Shown: positions 44,805 through 53,173 of the stretch, in pieces
How the letters are laid out: each line of letters begins with the position of its first letter
Position numbering within the stretch: the first letter of the stretch is position 1
DNA from: Vibrio sp. Isolate32
GTDB lineage: Bacteria > Pseudomonadota > Gammaproteobacteria > Enterobacterales > Vibrionaceae
Assembly: GCF_022397955.1 (NCBI RefSeq)
Contig: NZ_JAKEUQ010000007.1
Span: 92,414-146,216 of the forward strand
Direction: 5' to 3'
DNA: 53,803 bases
The notes under the pieces: model-generated
The model's input: the letters and a program-made list of their open reading frames with translations, nothing else
Database searches by the model: none
Told to the model about the DNA's origin: nothing
Translations under genes and position numbers: made by a program

Positions 44805-46145
44805 ATGCAACGTGTAGCTTTGATTGAAGATGATGCGATCGTGCGTCAAGCAACCAGCCAATGGTTGCGGTTGGCTGGCTTCGATGTGACCGCGTTTGAG
44901 TTTGGGCAAGATGCCATAAACGCAGTAAAACAGGGTGATTTCCACACCATCATCAGTGATGTGCGTTTGCCCGACATCGATGGGGTAGAGCTGCTTGGGT
45001 GTTTTAAAAGTTTGGTGCCAGATGTGCCAGTTATTTTGATCACAGGGCACGGTGATGTTGATATGGCGGTAAAGGCGTTACATCAAGGTGCCTATGATTT
45101 TATCGAGAAGCCATTTGACCCTGAGCGCCTTTCTCAAACTGCTGCTGAAGCGGTCGAAAAATATCAAAGTAGCCAAGACAGAGTGAGTCGCCAAACCTAT
45201 CTAAATAACTTAAAAGGCATCGAGCAGGTTCTGATTGGTCGTAGTAAGGTGATATGCGATCTGCGTGAACAAATACAGAAGGTAGCTTCCATCGACACAA
45301 ATGTGATCATTTATGGTGAAACTGGCTGTGGTAAAGAGTTGGTCGCTTCTTGTTTGCATAAATTTAGTGAACGTAAAAGGCACCCTTTTGTACCGATCAA
45401 TTGTGGTGCCATTCCAGAGAACTTGTTTGAAAGCGAACTATTTGGGCATGAGGCCGGAGCCTTCACCGGGGCAGCCAAGCGACGCATCGGTAAGCTTGAG
45501 TTTGCTGATAAAGGCACGGTCTTTCTCGATGAAATTGAGAGCATGCCCCTGTCAATGCAGGTCAAAGTGCTGCGCACCTTACAAGATAATGTGGTTGAAC
45601 GCGTAGGTGGTAACCAGCAGCAACATGTTGATTTAAGAGTTGTGTCTGCCTCGAAATGTGACTTACTGAATCATCCAGATTTTCGCCAAGATCTGTTCTA
45701 TCGCTTGAACGTTGCCCAACTGCATTTACCGCCACTTAGTGATAGGGAAGACGACGCGCTTATTCTTTTTGAACACTTTACCCAAGAAGCAAGCAGCGAT
45801 AGCCGAATCGCCAGCGAGGCTGACCGCCATGCCTTATTGTCTTATACATGGCCGGGCAATGTGCGTGAGCTGCGCAATGTCGCGATTCGTTTTGCGTTGG
45901 ATGAAAGCCTAACGGTTGGGGATATATTGGCTTGCCGCCCTAACTCGGTAACGGAATCCACCACAGCTGGTATTCCTTTGGCGGTTCAGGTGCAGAGTTT
46001 TGAGCGTAAAGTGATTCATGATGCGTTAGTGCGTTATCAAGGGCGTATTCATGATGTGATGCAAGACTTGGATTTACCTCGTCGAACACTGAATCAAAAA
46101 ATGGTGCGCTATGCGCTTAATCGAAGTGATTATGTTGAGTCTTAG
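44805..46145 (+). CDS. Sigma-54-dependent response regulator (DctD-like)
   Basis: This is a 446-residue NtrC-family activator. The receiver domain has D9-D10 and phospho-acceptor D52 (SDVRLPDIDG). The AAA+ domain has Walker A GETGCGKE near residue 171, the sigma-54 contact loop GAFTGA at 218-223 and Walker B VFLDEIE. A Fis-type helix-turn-helix lies at the C-terminus (DVMQDLDLPRRTLNQKMVRY). It is the cognate partner of the divergent DctB-like kinase. Targets should have -24/-12 promoters (GG-N10-GC); I found no convincing one upstream of the neighbouring cluster genes. Confidence 0.94.
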   Translation: MQRVALIEDDAIVRQATSQWLRLAGFDVTAFEFGQDAINAVKQGDFHTIISDVRLPDIDGVELLGCFKSLVPDVPVILITGHGDVDMAVKALHQGAYDFIEKPFDPERLSQTAAEAVEKYQSSQDRVSRQTYLNNLKGIEQVLIGRSKVICDLREQIQKVASIDTNVIIYGETGCGKELVASCLHKFSERKRHPFVPINCGAIPENLFESELFGHEAGAFTGAAKRRIGKLEFADKGTVFLDEIESMPLSMQVKVLRTLQDNVVERVGGNQQQHVDLRVVSASKCDLLNHPDFRQDLFYRLNVAQLHLPPLSDREDDALILFEHFTQEASSDSRIASEADRHALLSYTWPGNVRELRNVAIRFALDESLTVGDILACRPNSVTESTTAGIPLAVQVQSFERKVIHDALVRYQGRIHDVMQDLDLPRRTLNQKMVRYALNRSDYVES

Positions 46146-46270
46146 TGATCAATTTGACTGTAATGTTTCCCAAAGATCAGGGTCTGTTGACCTTTCGAGC
46201 TGACTTTTATAGCACTTTGTGGGAAATTTATTCTGTGGATGAATGCCTTTGGAGGCAGTACGATGGATAA

Positions 46271-46690
46271 ATGCAATATAACATCTTGTCCCACAGTGTT
46301 TATTACGCGAAATATCATGCAGTTTAGGTCACTAAGTACAGTCAGAAAATCCTGAATCATGGCATGTGCAGCTACCTACGGAAGGTTATGATAAAGTTAC
46401 TGTGAAGTTTACCTGGCTGGGGTTGAGATAGAGAAGATAGACTTTGATGAACATCATCTGCATATGATGTTGTTTATTCGACCTATCTACAGCATTTCAG
46501 ATTTCATGGGGAAACAAAAAAATCGTCGCATCAGATTGGAAAAACGTACAGTTGGCTAAGTAAGGTTTACAGGAAAGAGAACATTGTTTGGTCGCTAGCT
46601 TACTTTGTCAGTCACGTAGGCGTAAATGAACAAGTCATAGCCAACTACGTATGGAGTTGTAACAGTAAGTATCCCGTGCATGTTCGGGGG
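46271..46690 (+). pseudogene. IS200/IS605-type TnpA relic
   Basis: Decayed coding sequence for the small HUH transposase of IS200/IS605. Frame 1 begins at ATG 46271 and reads SHSVYYAKYHAV, a stop, then VTKYSQKIL. Further on another frame reads IEKIDFDEHHLHMMLFIRPI followed by YSISDFMGK, containing the HLH of the active site. A third frame reads TYSWLSKVYRKENIVW and then YFVSHVGVNEQVIANYV, carrying the Tyr region. Multiple stops and shifts make it non-functional. Edges are approximate. No TnpB is present. Confidence 0.8.
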
Positions 46691-46758
46691 TGCTATTTGG
46701 TAAAATCGTCCAGATTAGCTAAACTTATCGGCTGCGATGAAGAAATATGTTTTGAAAG

Positions 46759-46795
46759 AAAAAAAGCCCAAAGTGATGAGGTATCACTTTGGGCG
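46759..46795 (-). terminator. Terminator of maoP
   Basis: The arms GCCCAAAGTGAT (46767-46778) and ATCACTTTGGGC (46784-46795) pair perfectly over twelve bases. On the minus strand they run into a T tract. It begins seven bases after the maoP stop codon. Confidence 0.93.
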
Positions 46796-46801
46796 ATTTT
46801 A

Positions 46802-47155
46802 CTAATCTTCTAACACTAACTCGCTGTCGTATTCTTCCCTAGGCACTTCGCCGCGTTTGCAGCCGTTTAGGGTATGAAAGCGACGGCGTCCGCGAGCCAG
46901 TTGAATATACTTCAACCAAACACGCTCTAACTTGGACTTTGCCTTATGAGGGTGAGACAACACTTTAAGGAAGTGCTTTTCTTCTGCATTGGTTGGTGTA
47001 AGTTCACCAGTCTCAAGTGCAAGCATAGTGTCGCCAAACAAGGTTAGGATTTCCTCTTCTGAAAGAGTAAAATCCCCTGACTTAGCGAACCCTCGTGGGA
47101 ATTTAATGGTGTCATAAAAACGTTTTTTTCCGTGACGGAATTCGGTCTCAGACAT
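46802..47155 (-). CDS. maoP: Macrodomain Ori organisation protein (DUF413)
   Basis: This is a 117-residue soluble protein of the DUF413/YifE family, renamed MaoP in E. coli. There it acts with a DNA site to organise the Ori macrodomain. The sequence FRHGKKRFYDTIKFPRGFAKSGDFT is typical. It lies divergent from hdfR with 154 bases between, the same pairing as yifE-hdfR in enterobacteria. Length matches the family (about 112-117). Confidence 0.92.
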   Translation of the reverse strand: MSETEFRHGKKRFYDTIKFPRGFAKSGDFTLSEEEILTLFGDTMLALETGELTPTNAEEKHFLKVLSHPHKAKSKLERVWLKYIQLARGRRRFHTLNGCKRGEVPREEYDSELVLED

Positions 47156-47309
47156 ATCAGCCTCAGTAATGTGGTTAGATAGAAATTAGTGTTTATTGCT
47201 CACGCGAAAATATTGTTAAAAGGCTAAAATAGGAAACAAAACGTTTTTGCCTTTACGATAAACAATCCTAGATCCGCTAGTTAGCAGATTTATTACAGAG
47301 ATGTATTTG

Positions 47310-48200
47310 ATGGATGTGAAAGTATTTAGAACCTTTCTTGAGGTTGCAAGGGTGCGCCACTTTGGGCGTGCTGCTGAAAACTTGTATTTAACACAAGCGG
47401 CGGTGAGTGCGCGGATCAAACAGCTAGAAGGCTATTTTGATACTCAGTTGTTCATCCGTGATCGTAATAACATCAAGCTTACCTCTTCAGGTGAGCGTTT
47501 GATTGGCTACGCTGAGGTGATGGTTTCTACTTTGCAACAGGCTAAGTTTGAACTGTCACTAGAGAGTGGAAAAGCCTTGCAGCTAACGCTGGGTGGTACA
47601 CCGAATATTTGGGATGCGTATTTACAAAACTGTCTGAGTGTTGTGACAGATTCTTTTGGTGGTTACGGCTTTATGGCAGAGGTGATGGGGCGTGAGCAAC
47701 TGAACCGTAACTTGCTTGAGCGCACCTTAGATATGGCCTTTGCATTTGACCAGATCAAAGCTGAAGAGCTGAACTGTAAAAAAGTGGCTGATCTCGTGTT
47801 GGTTTTGGTATCGACACAACCTGATGATTTAGAATCCGTGTTCCAGCATAAGTATGTTTATGTTGATTGGGGGACACGTTTTGGTTCTGAGCACGCAGAG
47901 CGTCATCCAAAAGTACCAGCGCCCTACTTACGCACCTCAACGGCTCGTATCGCACTCGATTTCATTTTAGAGAAAGGGGGCAGTGCCTATTTGCCAGTGT
48001 CTCTTGTTGAACCTTTTATCGAGTCAGGACAGTTGCACAAGGTGAAAGGCGTTGAAGACTGGTATCGCCCGATCTACCTAAGCTACCGTAAAAATAGTAC
48101 CTCGGTAGAGGCGATCATGCAGGTTGAGAAGTTGGTTAACGAGATTGACCCATCGACGGCATACACACTGCAACAAGCAGCGGAACAAGCACCTGAGTAG
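47310..48200 (+). CDS. hdfR: LysR-family regulator HdfR
   Basis: This is a 296-residue LysR-type regulator. The N-terminal winged helix reads FGRAAENLYLTQAAVSARIK, followed by a LysR substrate domain. HdfR in E. coli represses flhDC and affects other genes. The assignment rests on the N-terminal motif MDVKVFRTFLEVARVRHFGR and on its place divergent from maoP, a conserved pairing. The ATG at 47310 is the usual family start, just inside the ATG at 47301. A strong terminator follows. Confidence 0.9.
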   Translation: MDVKVFRTFLEVARVRHFGRAAENLYLTQAAVSARIKQLEGYFDTQLFIRDRNNIKLTSSGERLIGYAEVMVSTLQQAKFELSLESGKALQLTLGGTPNIWDAYLQNCLSVVTDSFGGYGFMAEVMGREQLNRNLLERTLDMAFAFDQIKAEELNCKKVADLVLVLVSTQPDDLESVFQHKYVYVDWGTRFGSEHAERHPKVPAPYLRTSTARIALDFILEKGGSAYLPVSLVEPFIESGQLHKVKGVEDWYRPIYLSYRKNSTSVEAIMQVEKLVNEIDPSTAYTLQQAAEQAPE

Positions 48201-48236
48201 CTGTTTCGGCTGTCACTAATTGCTTTGTTGAATAAA

Positions 48237-48270
48237 TAAAAAGTGGCTCCCTTTTGGGGAGCCATTTTTG
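48237..48270 (+). terminator. Terminator of hdfR
   Basis: TGGCTCCC and GGGAGCCA pair over eight bases with a short loop, with A residues before and T5 after. It starts about 36 bases past the hdfR stop. Confidence 0.88.
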
Positions 48271-48380
48271 TTTAAACCAGAGATATATTCATACGGTCCA
48301 ATTTAGAGAACACTCTAGATTGGAAAATCGTTTAAGCCTGGTGTGTAACCCATCTAAAAGGCTTTATGGTGTTAAAGCAC

Positions 48381-48584
48381 TTATAGGTTCATTAGGTTTT
48401 CGATTGACTCTTCAAGAGAGTGCGACATGTACGAATGGATCGTTTGTCCATCCGTTGCGTCTATCTCAATCTTAGAAACCCCCTGTTCTGCTTGGTCTTC
48501 AAGAAAGCCTAGTGACTGTTCGACTGATTGACTGGTGAGAACCTGTTGGTTCGATAAAACAATACGACACGTGTGAAGAACCAT
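48381..48584 (-). CDS. Small protein of unknown function (67 aa)
   Basis: This is a 67-residue acidic protein beginning MVLHTCRIVLSNQQVLTSQS. AAAGGAAAAGGCT precedes the ATG at 48584, which is preferred to the ATG at 48620. It has no signal peptide or membrane segment, and mixed strand/helix character. I do not recognise a family. It sits between hdfR (+) and the Ada-AlkA gene (+), transcribed oppositely. Confidence 0.65.
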   Translation of the reverse strand: MVLHTCRIVLSNQQVLTSQSVEQSLGFLEDQAEQGVSKIEIDATDGQTIHSYMSHSLEESIENLMNL

Positions 48585-48821
48585 AGCCTTTTCCTTTTTA
48601 TATTCGATAGGTTTCTGCATCTTTGGCGTGCTAAGTACCTATCGTTTGACGTTGTGAGAAGATTGACTTCTCTTTGTTAAATCTAGTCGAATTGGATAAA
48701 AATAAAACCCTTTTTCGTGATTTATCTAACCTTCAGTTCCGAAAATGGCTAGCGACAATGGTGGTTCACGGTAAACTTTTGGTTATCGGAGTCGATGTTA
48801 TACAAATGGGAAGAACACAGT

Positions 48822-50198
48822 ATGTCGAGAAACATTCATCACAACAGCACATTAACGAGCGAGCAGTGTCATTTGGCTCGATATGCACGAGATGCTCGCT
48901 TTGATGGAATGTTTTTTACGGCGGTGAAAACCACAGGAATCTTTTGTCGCCCCATCTGCCCGGCGACACCACCTAAAGAGGAAAACGTCGAATACTTTTC
49001 TCATCAAGCTCAGGCGCTAAAGGCTGGGTATCGCCCTTGTTTACGTTGTCGACCAGACAGCGCACCTTTTTCTCCAGCATGGAAGGGCGTTGAAACCACT
49101 TTCTTACGTGCGATGCAGTTGATTGATAACGGTGCGCTGAATATAGGCTCAATCGTTGACCTTGCAACCCGTTTAGGTATTTCCGATCGTTATTTACGAA
49201 CCTTATTCGACAATTACATCGGGGTGTCGCCGAAGCAATACAGCCTTTATAGCCAATTGATGTTTGCCAAGCAGCTGCTGCACACTAGTAGTATGAGCAT
49301 TACCGATGTAGGTTTTGCGAGTGGTTTTAATAGCACGCGTCGTTTCAATGATGCTTTTCTAAAAGAATTGCAGCTCTCGCCAAGCCAAATTCGGCGGGCA
49401 AAGCTAAGTGATAGTGTGAGTAATCATATTCAGCTTAGTTTTCACGGTCCTTTGGATTGGAAGCACCTGTTGGCTTTCTATCGACGAAGAATGATTGAAG
49501 GCTTAGAAGAGGTAGGTGAGGATTATTACCAGCGCACGGTAAATGTTAACGGCTCAAAAGGTTGGTTCAAGGCCACCTTAGTCAAGGGTAACCGCTTGGA
49601 CATTGAATTTGAGTTGGACGATATAAGCCATTTAAGAAGCTTGATTGCGAATATTCGACGTATGTTCGATCTTGATGTCGATATTGCGAAGGTCGAGGCC
49701 TTCTTTAAGGCTATCGATCCTAACTTGGTGGCCAGGAGTGGTATTCGTATTCCTGGCGTGTGGAGTGCTTGGGAAGCAGGAGTAAGAGCGATTCTAGGGC
49801 AGCAAGTCTCGGTAACCGTAGCGATTGGCCAGCTCAACCTATTGGTCAAAGAGCTTTCTGATGCATCCGAGAAAGCGTATTTCCCAACGCCCAAACAGAT
49901 AGCGGAGGCTGATGTTAGCTTCTTGAGAATGCCGGGAAGCCGCAAAGAGACCTTAAAGCGTTTTGCCGAATACATGGTCGACAATGAAACTGCGCATCCT
50001 TCTAAATGGATTGAGCTAAAAGGCATTGGGCCTTGGACAATTCAATACGCGTTGCTTCGCGGGTTAAGCGAGCCTAACCATTTGTTGGTTGGCGATTTGG
50101 TGGTGAAGAAGTTCATCGAGCATCGTCCAGCCATTAATACAGAGAGTGTTTCACCTTGGGGAAGCTATGCTACGTTCCACTGTTGGAATCAGTCTTAA
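48822..50198 (+). CDS. Ada-AlkA fusion: metal-binding/AraC domain with 3-methyladenine glycosylase
   Basis: This is a 458-residue protein of three parts. The N-terminal Ada metal-binding domain has C42, C46, C73 and C76 (FCRPICPA; CLRCRPD). The middle AraC-type helix-turn-helix reads SITDVGFASGFNSTRRFNDA. The C-terminal AlkA glycosylase domain has the helix-hairpin-helix ELKGIGPWTIQYALLRG and probable catalytic D425 (LLVGDLVV). It would sense methylphosphotriesters by C42 alkylation, activate genes and remove alkylated bases. The ATG at 48822 is chosen as the family-like start. The ogt gene follows after 82 bases. Confidence 0.92.
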   Translation: MSRNIHHNSTLTSEQCHLARYARDARFDGMFFTAVKTTGIFCRPICPATPPKEENVEYFSHQAQALKAGYRPCLRCRPDSAPFSPAWKGVETTFLRAMQLIDNGALNIGSIVDLATRLGISDRYLRTLFDNYIGVSPKQYSLYSQLMFAKQLLHTSSMSITDVGFASGFNSTRRFNDAFLKELQLSPSQIRRAKLSDSVSNHIQLSFHGPLDWKHLLAFYRRRMIEGLEEVGEDYYQRTVNVNGSKGWFKATLVKGNRLDIEFELDDISHLRSLIANIRRMFDLDVDIAKVEAFFKAIDPNLVARSGIRIPGVWSAWEAGVRAILGQQVSVTVAIGQLNLLVKELSDASEKAYFPTPKQIAEADVSFLRMPGSRKETLKRFAEYMVDNETAHPSKWIELKGIGPWTIQYALLRGLSEPNHLLVGDLVVKKFIEHRPAINTESVSPWGSYATFHCWNQS

Positions 50199-50280
50199 TA
50201 GAAAGAGCAACCCTCGAACATGAGCAATCTACAAACAGCTGCAATACATAAACATTTGCAGTACTAGGCTAGGAGATATT

Positions 50281-50763
50281 ATGGTTAACCGTTTTACTTA
50301 TTATGAGAGCCCATTGGGAACAGTGACTTTACAGGCGAACGATGAGGGGCTGCTCGGTCTATGGTTTGAAACGCATACCACCAAGCCGGAACAGTTAGGC
50401 GTTCAAGATGATAGCTTTCCGATCTTTGCATTGGTTATCGGTCAGCTTAATCGTTATTTTTCTGGTGAAGTTATCGAGTTTTCTGTACCGATCGCAGCCA
50501 AAGGCACACCGTTTCAGCAGTCGGTTTGGCAAGCGCTCACTACAATCCCTTACGGAGAAACGTGGAGTTATGCTCAATTGGCGGATGCGATCGGTAACCC
50601 AAAAGCAGTGCGTGCTGTGGGGTTGGCGAATGGCAAAAATCCGGTTTCAGTGATTGTGCCGTGTCACCGAGTAATTGGTAAAAATGGCAAGCTGACCGGT
50701 TATGCGGGTGGTGTAGAGCGTAAACAGCGCTTATTGGTTATTGAGTGTAGAGAACAAGCTTAG
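50281..50763 (+). CDS. ogt: Methylated-DNA-[protein]-cysteine S-methyltransferase
   Basis: This is a 160-residue suicide repair protein that takes the methyl group from O6-methylguanine. The acceptor is C128 in VIVPCHRVIGKNG. The DNA-binding segment is PFQQSVWQALTTIPYGETWSY and the C-terminal GYAGGVERKQRLL completes the domain. The short N-terminal RNase-H-like part matches Ogt rather than the full Ada. It follows the Ada-AlkA gene in the same direction, forming an alkylation-repair pair probably induced by it. AGGAGATATT precedes the ATG. Confidence 0.95.
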   Translation: MVNRFTYYESPLGTVTLQANDEGLLGLWFETHTTKPEQLGVQDDSFPIFALVIGQLNRYFSGEVIEFSVPIAAKGTPFQQSVWQALTTIPYGETWSYAQLADAIGNPKAVRAVGLANGKNPVSVIVPCHRVIGKNGKLTGYAGGVERKQRLLVIECREQA

Positions 50764-50950
50764 AAAGCTATTTAGTAGCTAGCGACTTGAAGTGTCGCCC
50801 TGTGCGGGTAAAGGTTGAAGATTTTGCACTACTCAAGGGCGAATATTAAGGGCTTTCAAACTGTGACTTTGCAATAAAATTTGGGCTTGCTGGAAAGTAC
50901 TTGTATGGTTGCATATTCTTTGACTAGGTTCTCTAGGCAAGGATGCCCAA

Positions 50951-51145
50951 ATGAATAGATTCTCCTTATTTATATCTGGTTGCAGCTGCGCATTATTGCT
51001 GACAGGTTGCTTAACTGATACCAGTCGAGCTTCCAAGGATCCACAACTTGTTATGTTTAAAGGCGTGTACGAGAACGCTGACAATGACAGCCAAGCAATA
51101 TCTCGACAGGCGTTGAGTAGCCTTTTGAAAGGAGCATTTAATTAG
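50951..51145 (+). CDS. Small putative lipoprotein
   Basis: This is a 64-residue protein with a lipoprotein signal peptide: MNRFSLFISGCSCALLLTGC, lipobox LLTGC with C20 as the acylation site. The mature peptide is only about 45 residues, and polar. AAGGATGCCCAA precedes the ATG. Its stop overlaps the 3' end of nhaD by four bases on the other strand. No family is recognised; it could be an envelope entry protein of unknown role. Confidence 0.7.
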   Translation: MNRFSLFISGCSCALLLTGCLTDTSRASKDPQLVMFKGVYENADNDSQAISRQALSSLLKGAFN

Positions 51146-52584
51146 AAAAGCCCGTCATTTAGCCATAGGTGAGCGGCGATACTGACGGCATAGCCAATCA
51201 TGATCACTGGCATCCATTTTAAGTGGCCAAAGAAGGTGTAACTACCATGCGCAGCCCCCATTAATGCGACACCCGCAGCACTACCTATAGATAATAAGCT
51301 ACCGCCAACGCCTGCTGTTAAGGTTATCAGTAGCCAGTTGCCCATCGACATTTGCGGCTCCATGGATAACACGGCAAACATCACCGGAATGTTGTCGACA
51401 ATCGCAGATAAGATCCCCACCATGATATTGGCCCAAATTGGATCCCATTGGCTATACATCACACCAGAGGCGAGTTCTAAGTAACCAAGTAAGCTCAAGC
51501 CTCCTACACACATTACTACACCGTAGAAGAACAGTAGTGTGTCCCACTCGGCATGTGAGACTCTTCGAAATACATCAAATGGTACAACAGATCCGAGTCG
51601 CTTGAGGGCGCCCTCATCGTTATTGGCAATCGCCGCCGCTTTTTTCTTCGCCAGTGAATTAGGCAAGGTTTTACGTAAGAAATAACCGAAGAACTGAAGG
51701 TATGCCAGCCCCATCATCATGCCCATGACAGGAGGGAAATGGAGCACGGCGTGGAAGGCAACCGCAGTTGCTATTGTCATGATAAATAATAACACAATGC
51801 GTCTTGCGCCACGTTTTAACTCAACGTGTTGATGAACCGTGTCGGGTTGGGTGGTTGGAACAAAATAAGACATGATTAATGCTGGGACGAGATAATTCAT
51901 TACCGAAGGAATAAACAAGGGAATGAACTCACTAAAACTCACGTAGCCAGCCTGCCACACCATTAGCGTTGTGATGTCGCCGAATGGACTGAATGCACCG
52001 CCAGCGTTGGCTGCAATAACGATGTTCACACAGGCTAGGTTAACGAATTTAGGGTGGTTAGATCCTGCAACTTTAAGAACTACGGCACACATCAATAGAG
52101 CTGTCGTGAGGTTGTCTGCGATGGGGGAGATAAAGAAGGCTAGAATACCAGTTAACCAGAACAGAGATCGGAAATTAAAGCCTTTGCCCACCATCCACGC
52201 TTGCAGTGCATCAAATAGTCTTCTCTCTTCCATAGCGCTGATGTAGGTCATGGCAACGAGTAGGAACAGTAACAGCTCGGCGTATTCCAGTAAGTTGTGT
52301 TCGAGTGCTTGTTTGGCCACTTCAACAAGGTTGTGTTCTTGGTAGGTAAAACCAATGATGATCCAAATGAGGCCTGCCGCCAGTAGAACGGGTTTGGACT
52401 TTCGCAGCTTTAGATACTCTTCCATCATCACTATAACGTAAGCGATAACGAAAATAGTTAGCGAGAGGTAGCCAGCAAATGAGTTGGTAAGCTTGAGAGG
52501 TTCCCCTAGTTGGGAGGTAGCTGCCCCCGCCACCGCAGAAAAACACAGTAAAGAGAGGACAACAGAAAGCTGGATACATAGCAT
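51142..52584 (-). CDS. nhaD: Na+/H+ antiporter NhaD
   Basis: This is a 480-residue inner-membrane antiporter of the NhaD/arsenite-permease-like (IT) superfamily with about 12 helices. Characteristic segments are ISPIADNLTTALLMCAVV, CVNIVIAANAGGAFSPFGDITTLMVWQAG and AIVDNIPVMFAVLSME. It exports sodium (and lithium) in exchange for protons, typical of marine and alkaline-tolerant Vibrio. It is a single gene with no partner. Confidence 0.94.
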   Translation of the reverse strand: MLCIQLSVVLSLLCFSAVAGAATSQLGEPLKLTNSFAGYLSLTIFVIAYVIVMMEEYLKLRKSKPVLLAAGLIWIIIGFTYQEHNLVEVAKQALEHNLLEYAELLLFLLVAMTYISAMEERRLFDALQAWMVGKGFNFRSLFWLTGILAFFISPIADNLTTALLMCAVVLKVAGSNHPKFVNLACVNIVIAANAGGAFSPFGDITTLMVWQAGYVSFSEFIPLFIPSVMNYLVPALIMSYFVPTTQPDTVHQHVELKRGARRIVLLFIMTIATAVAFHAVLHFPPVMGMMMGLAYLQFFGYFLRKTLPNSLAKKKAAAIANNDEGALKRLGSVVPFDVFRRVSHAEWDTLLFFYGVVMCVGGLSLLGYLELASGVMYSQWDPIWANIMVGILSAIVDNIPVMFAVLSMEPQMSMGNWLLITLTAGVGGSLLSIGSAAGVALMGAAHGSYTFFGHLKWMPVIMIGYAVSIAAHLWLNDGLF

Positions 52585-53173
52585 GGATTACGCTCCAAAG
52601 TTAATGAGTTATTAACACGCGTAAAAGCGTAGACCTAAATAACCATGTGGAGTGTGATAGATATCTTAATAATTCAACAGATTACAGGGAAAGCGATAGA
52701 CTGTGAGGTGGGCTGAAGTACGGCCTTGTGTGTCTCAAATTACAGTCTTGTACACGCGAGTAATAAAGAAAAGCCCTACCGGGTTTAGGGCCGATAGAGC
52801 TTGTTCTGTGTCGCCAATATTATGCAGCATTTCGATCAAACGTCATTGTTTGTTCTGCAGCACATATCTCAACAGGCCATTATCAGAGATCGGATTGGGT
52901 TGGTAGTTATGGATTCAGATCTAATTTTTTATCGTACGTGTGTGTTTTTGGTTGCGTTGTTGCAGCGAATTCTATTTGGTTTTGTATGTAAAATGTGAGG
53001 GTTTTGTCAGTTTGTTTTTCTATATCTAAATCGTAATCACAGTTTTATATGTTGTTGATGAACTTACATTCAAAGTCATACGCTATTTGATTTTGGTCAG
53101 TAACCTGTTGCTCATTATTTTGCACTATCTATGCGTGTTCTGTTCCACATAAACGAGATGTATAGAGGTCCTT
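52585..53173. other. Long intergenic region with an orphan minus-strand hairpin
   Basis: This is 589 bases with no credible ORF. GCCCTA (about 52768-52773) and TAGGGC (about 52787-52792) form a hairpin which on the minus strand runs into TTTTCTTT, i.e. a terminator shape with no annotated gene ending there. A minus-strand small RNA starting to the right is one possible source. The right end (52980-53160) is the AT-rich leader of the next gene, with GGTCCTT before its ATG. Confidence 0.5.

Noticed and set aside
49526..50026. 166-codon minus-strand ORF inside the Ada-AlkA gene
   Set aside because: It is opposite conserved AlkA sequence and has low-complexity Ser-rich translation; shadow frame.
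50833..51084. Minus-strand ORF overlapping the small lipoprotein gene
   Set aside because: No ribosome site or recognisable features, whereas the plus-strand frame has a lipobox and a ribosome site.
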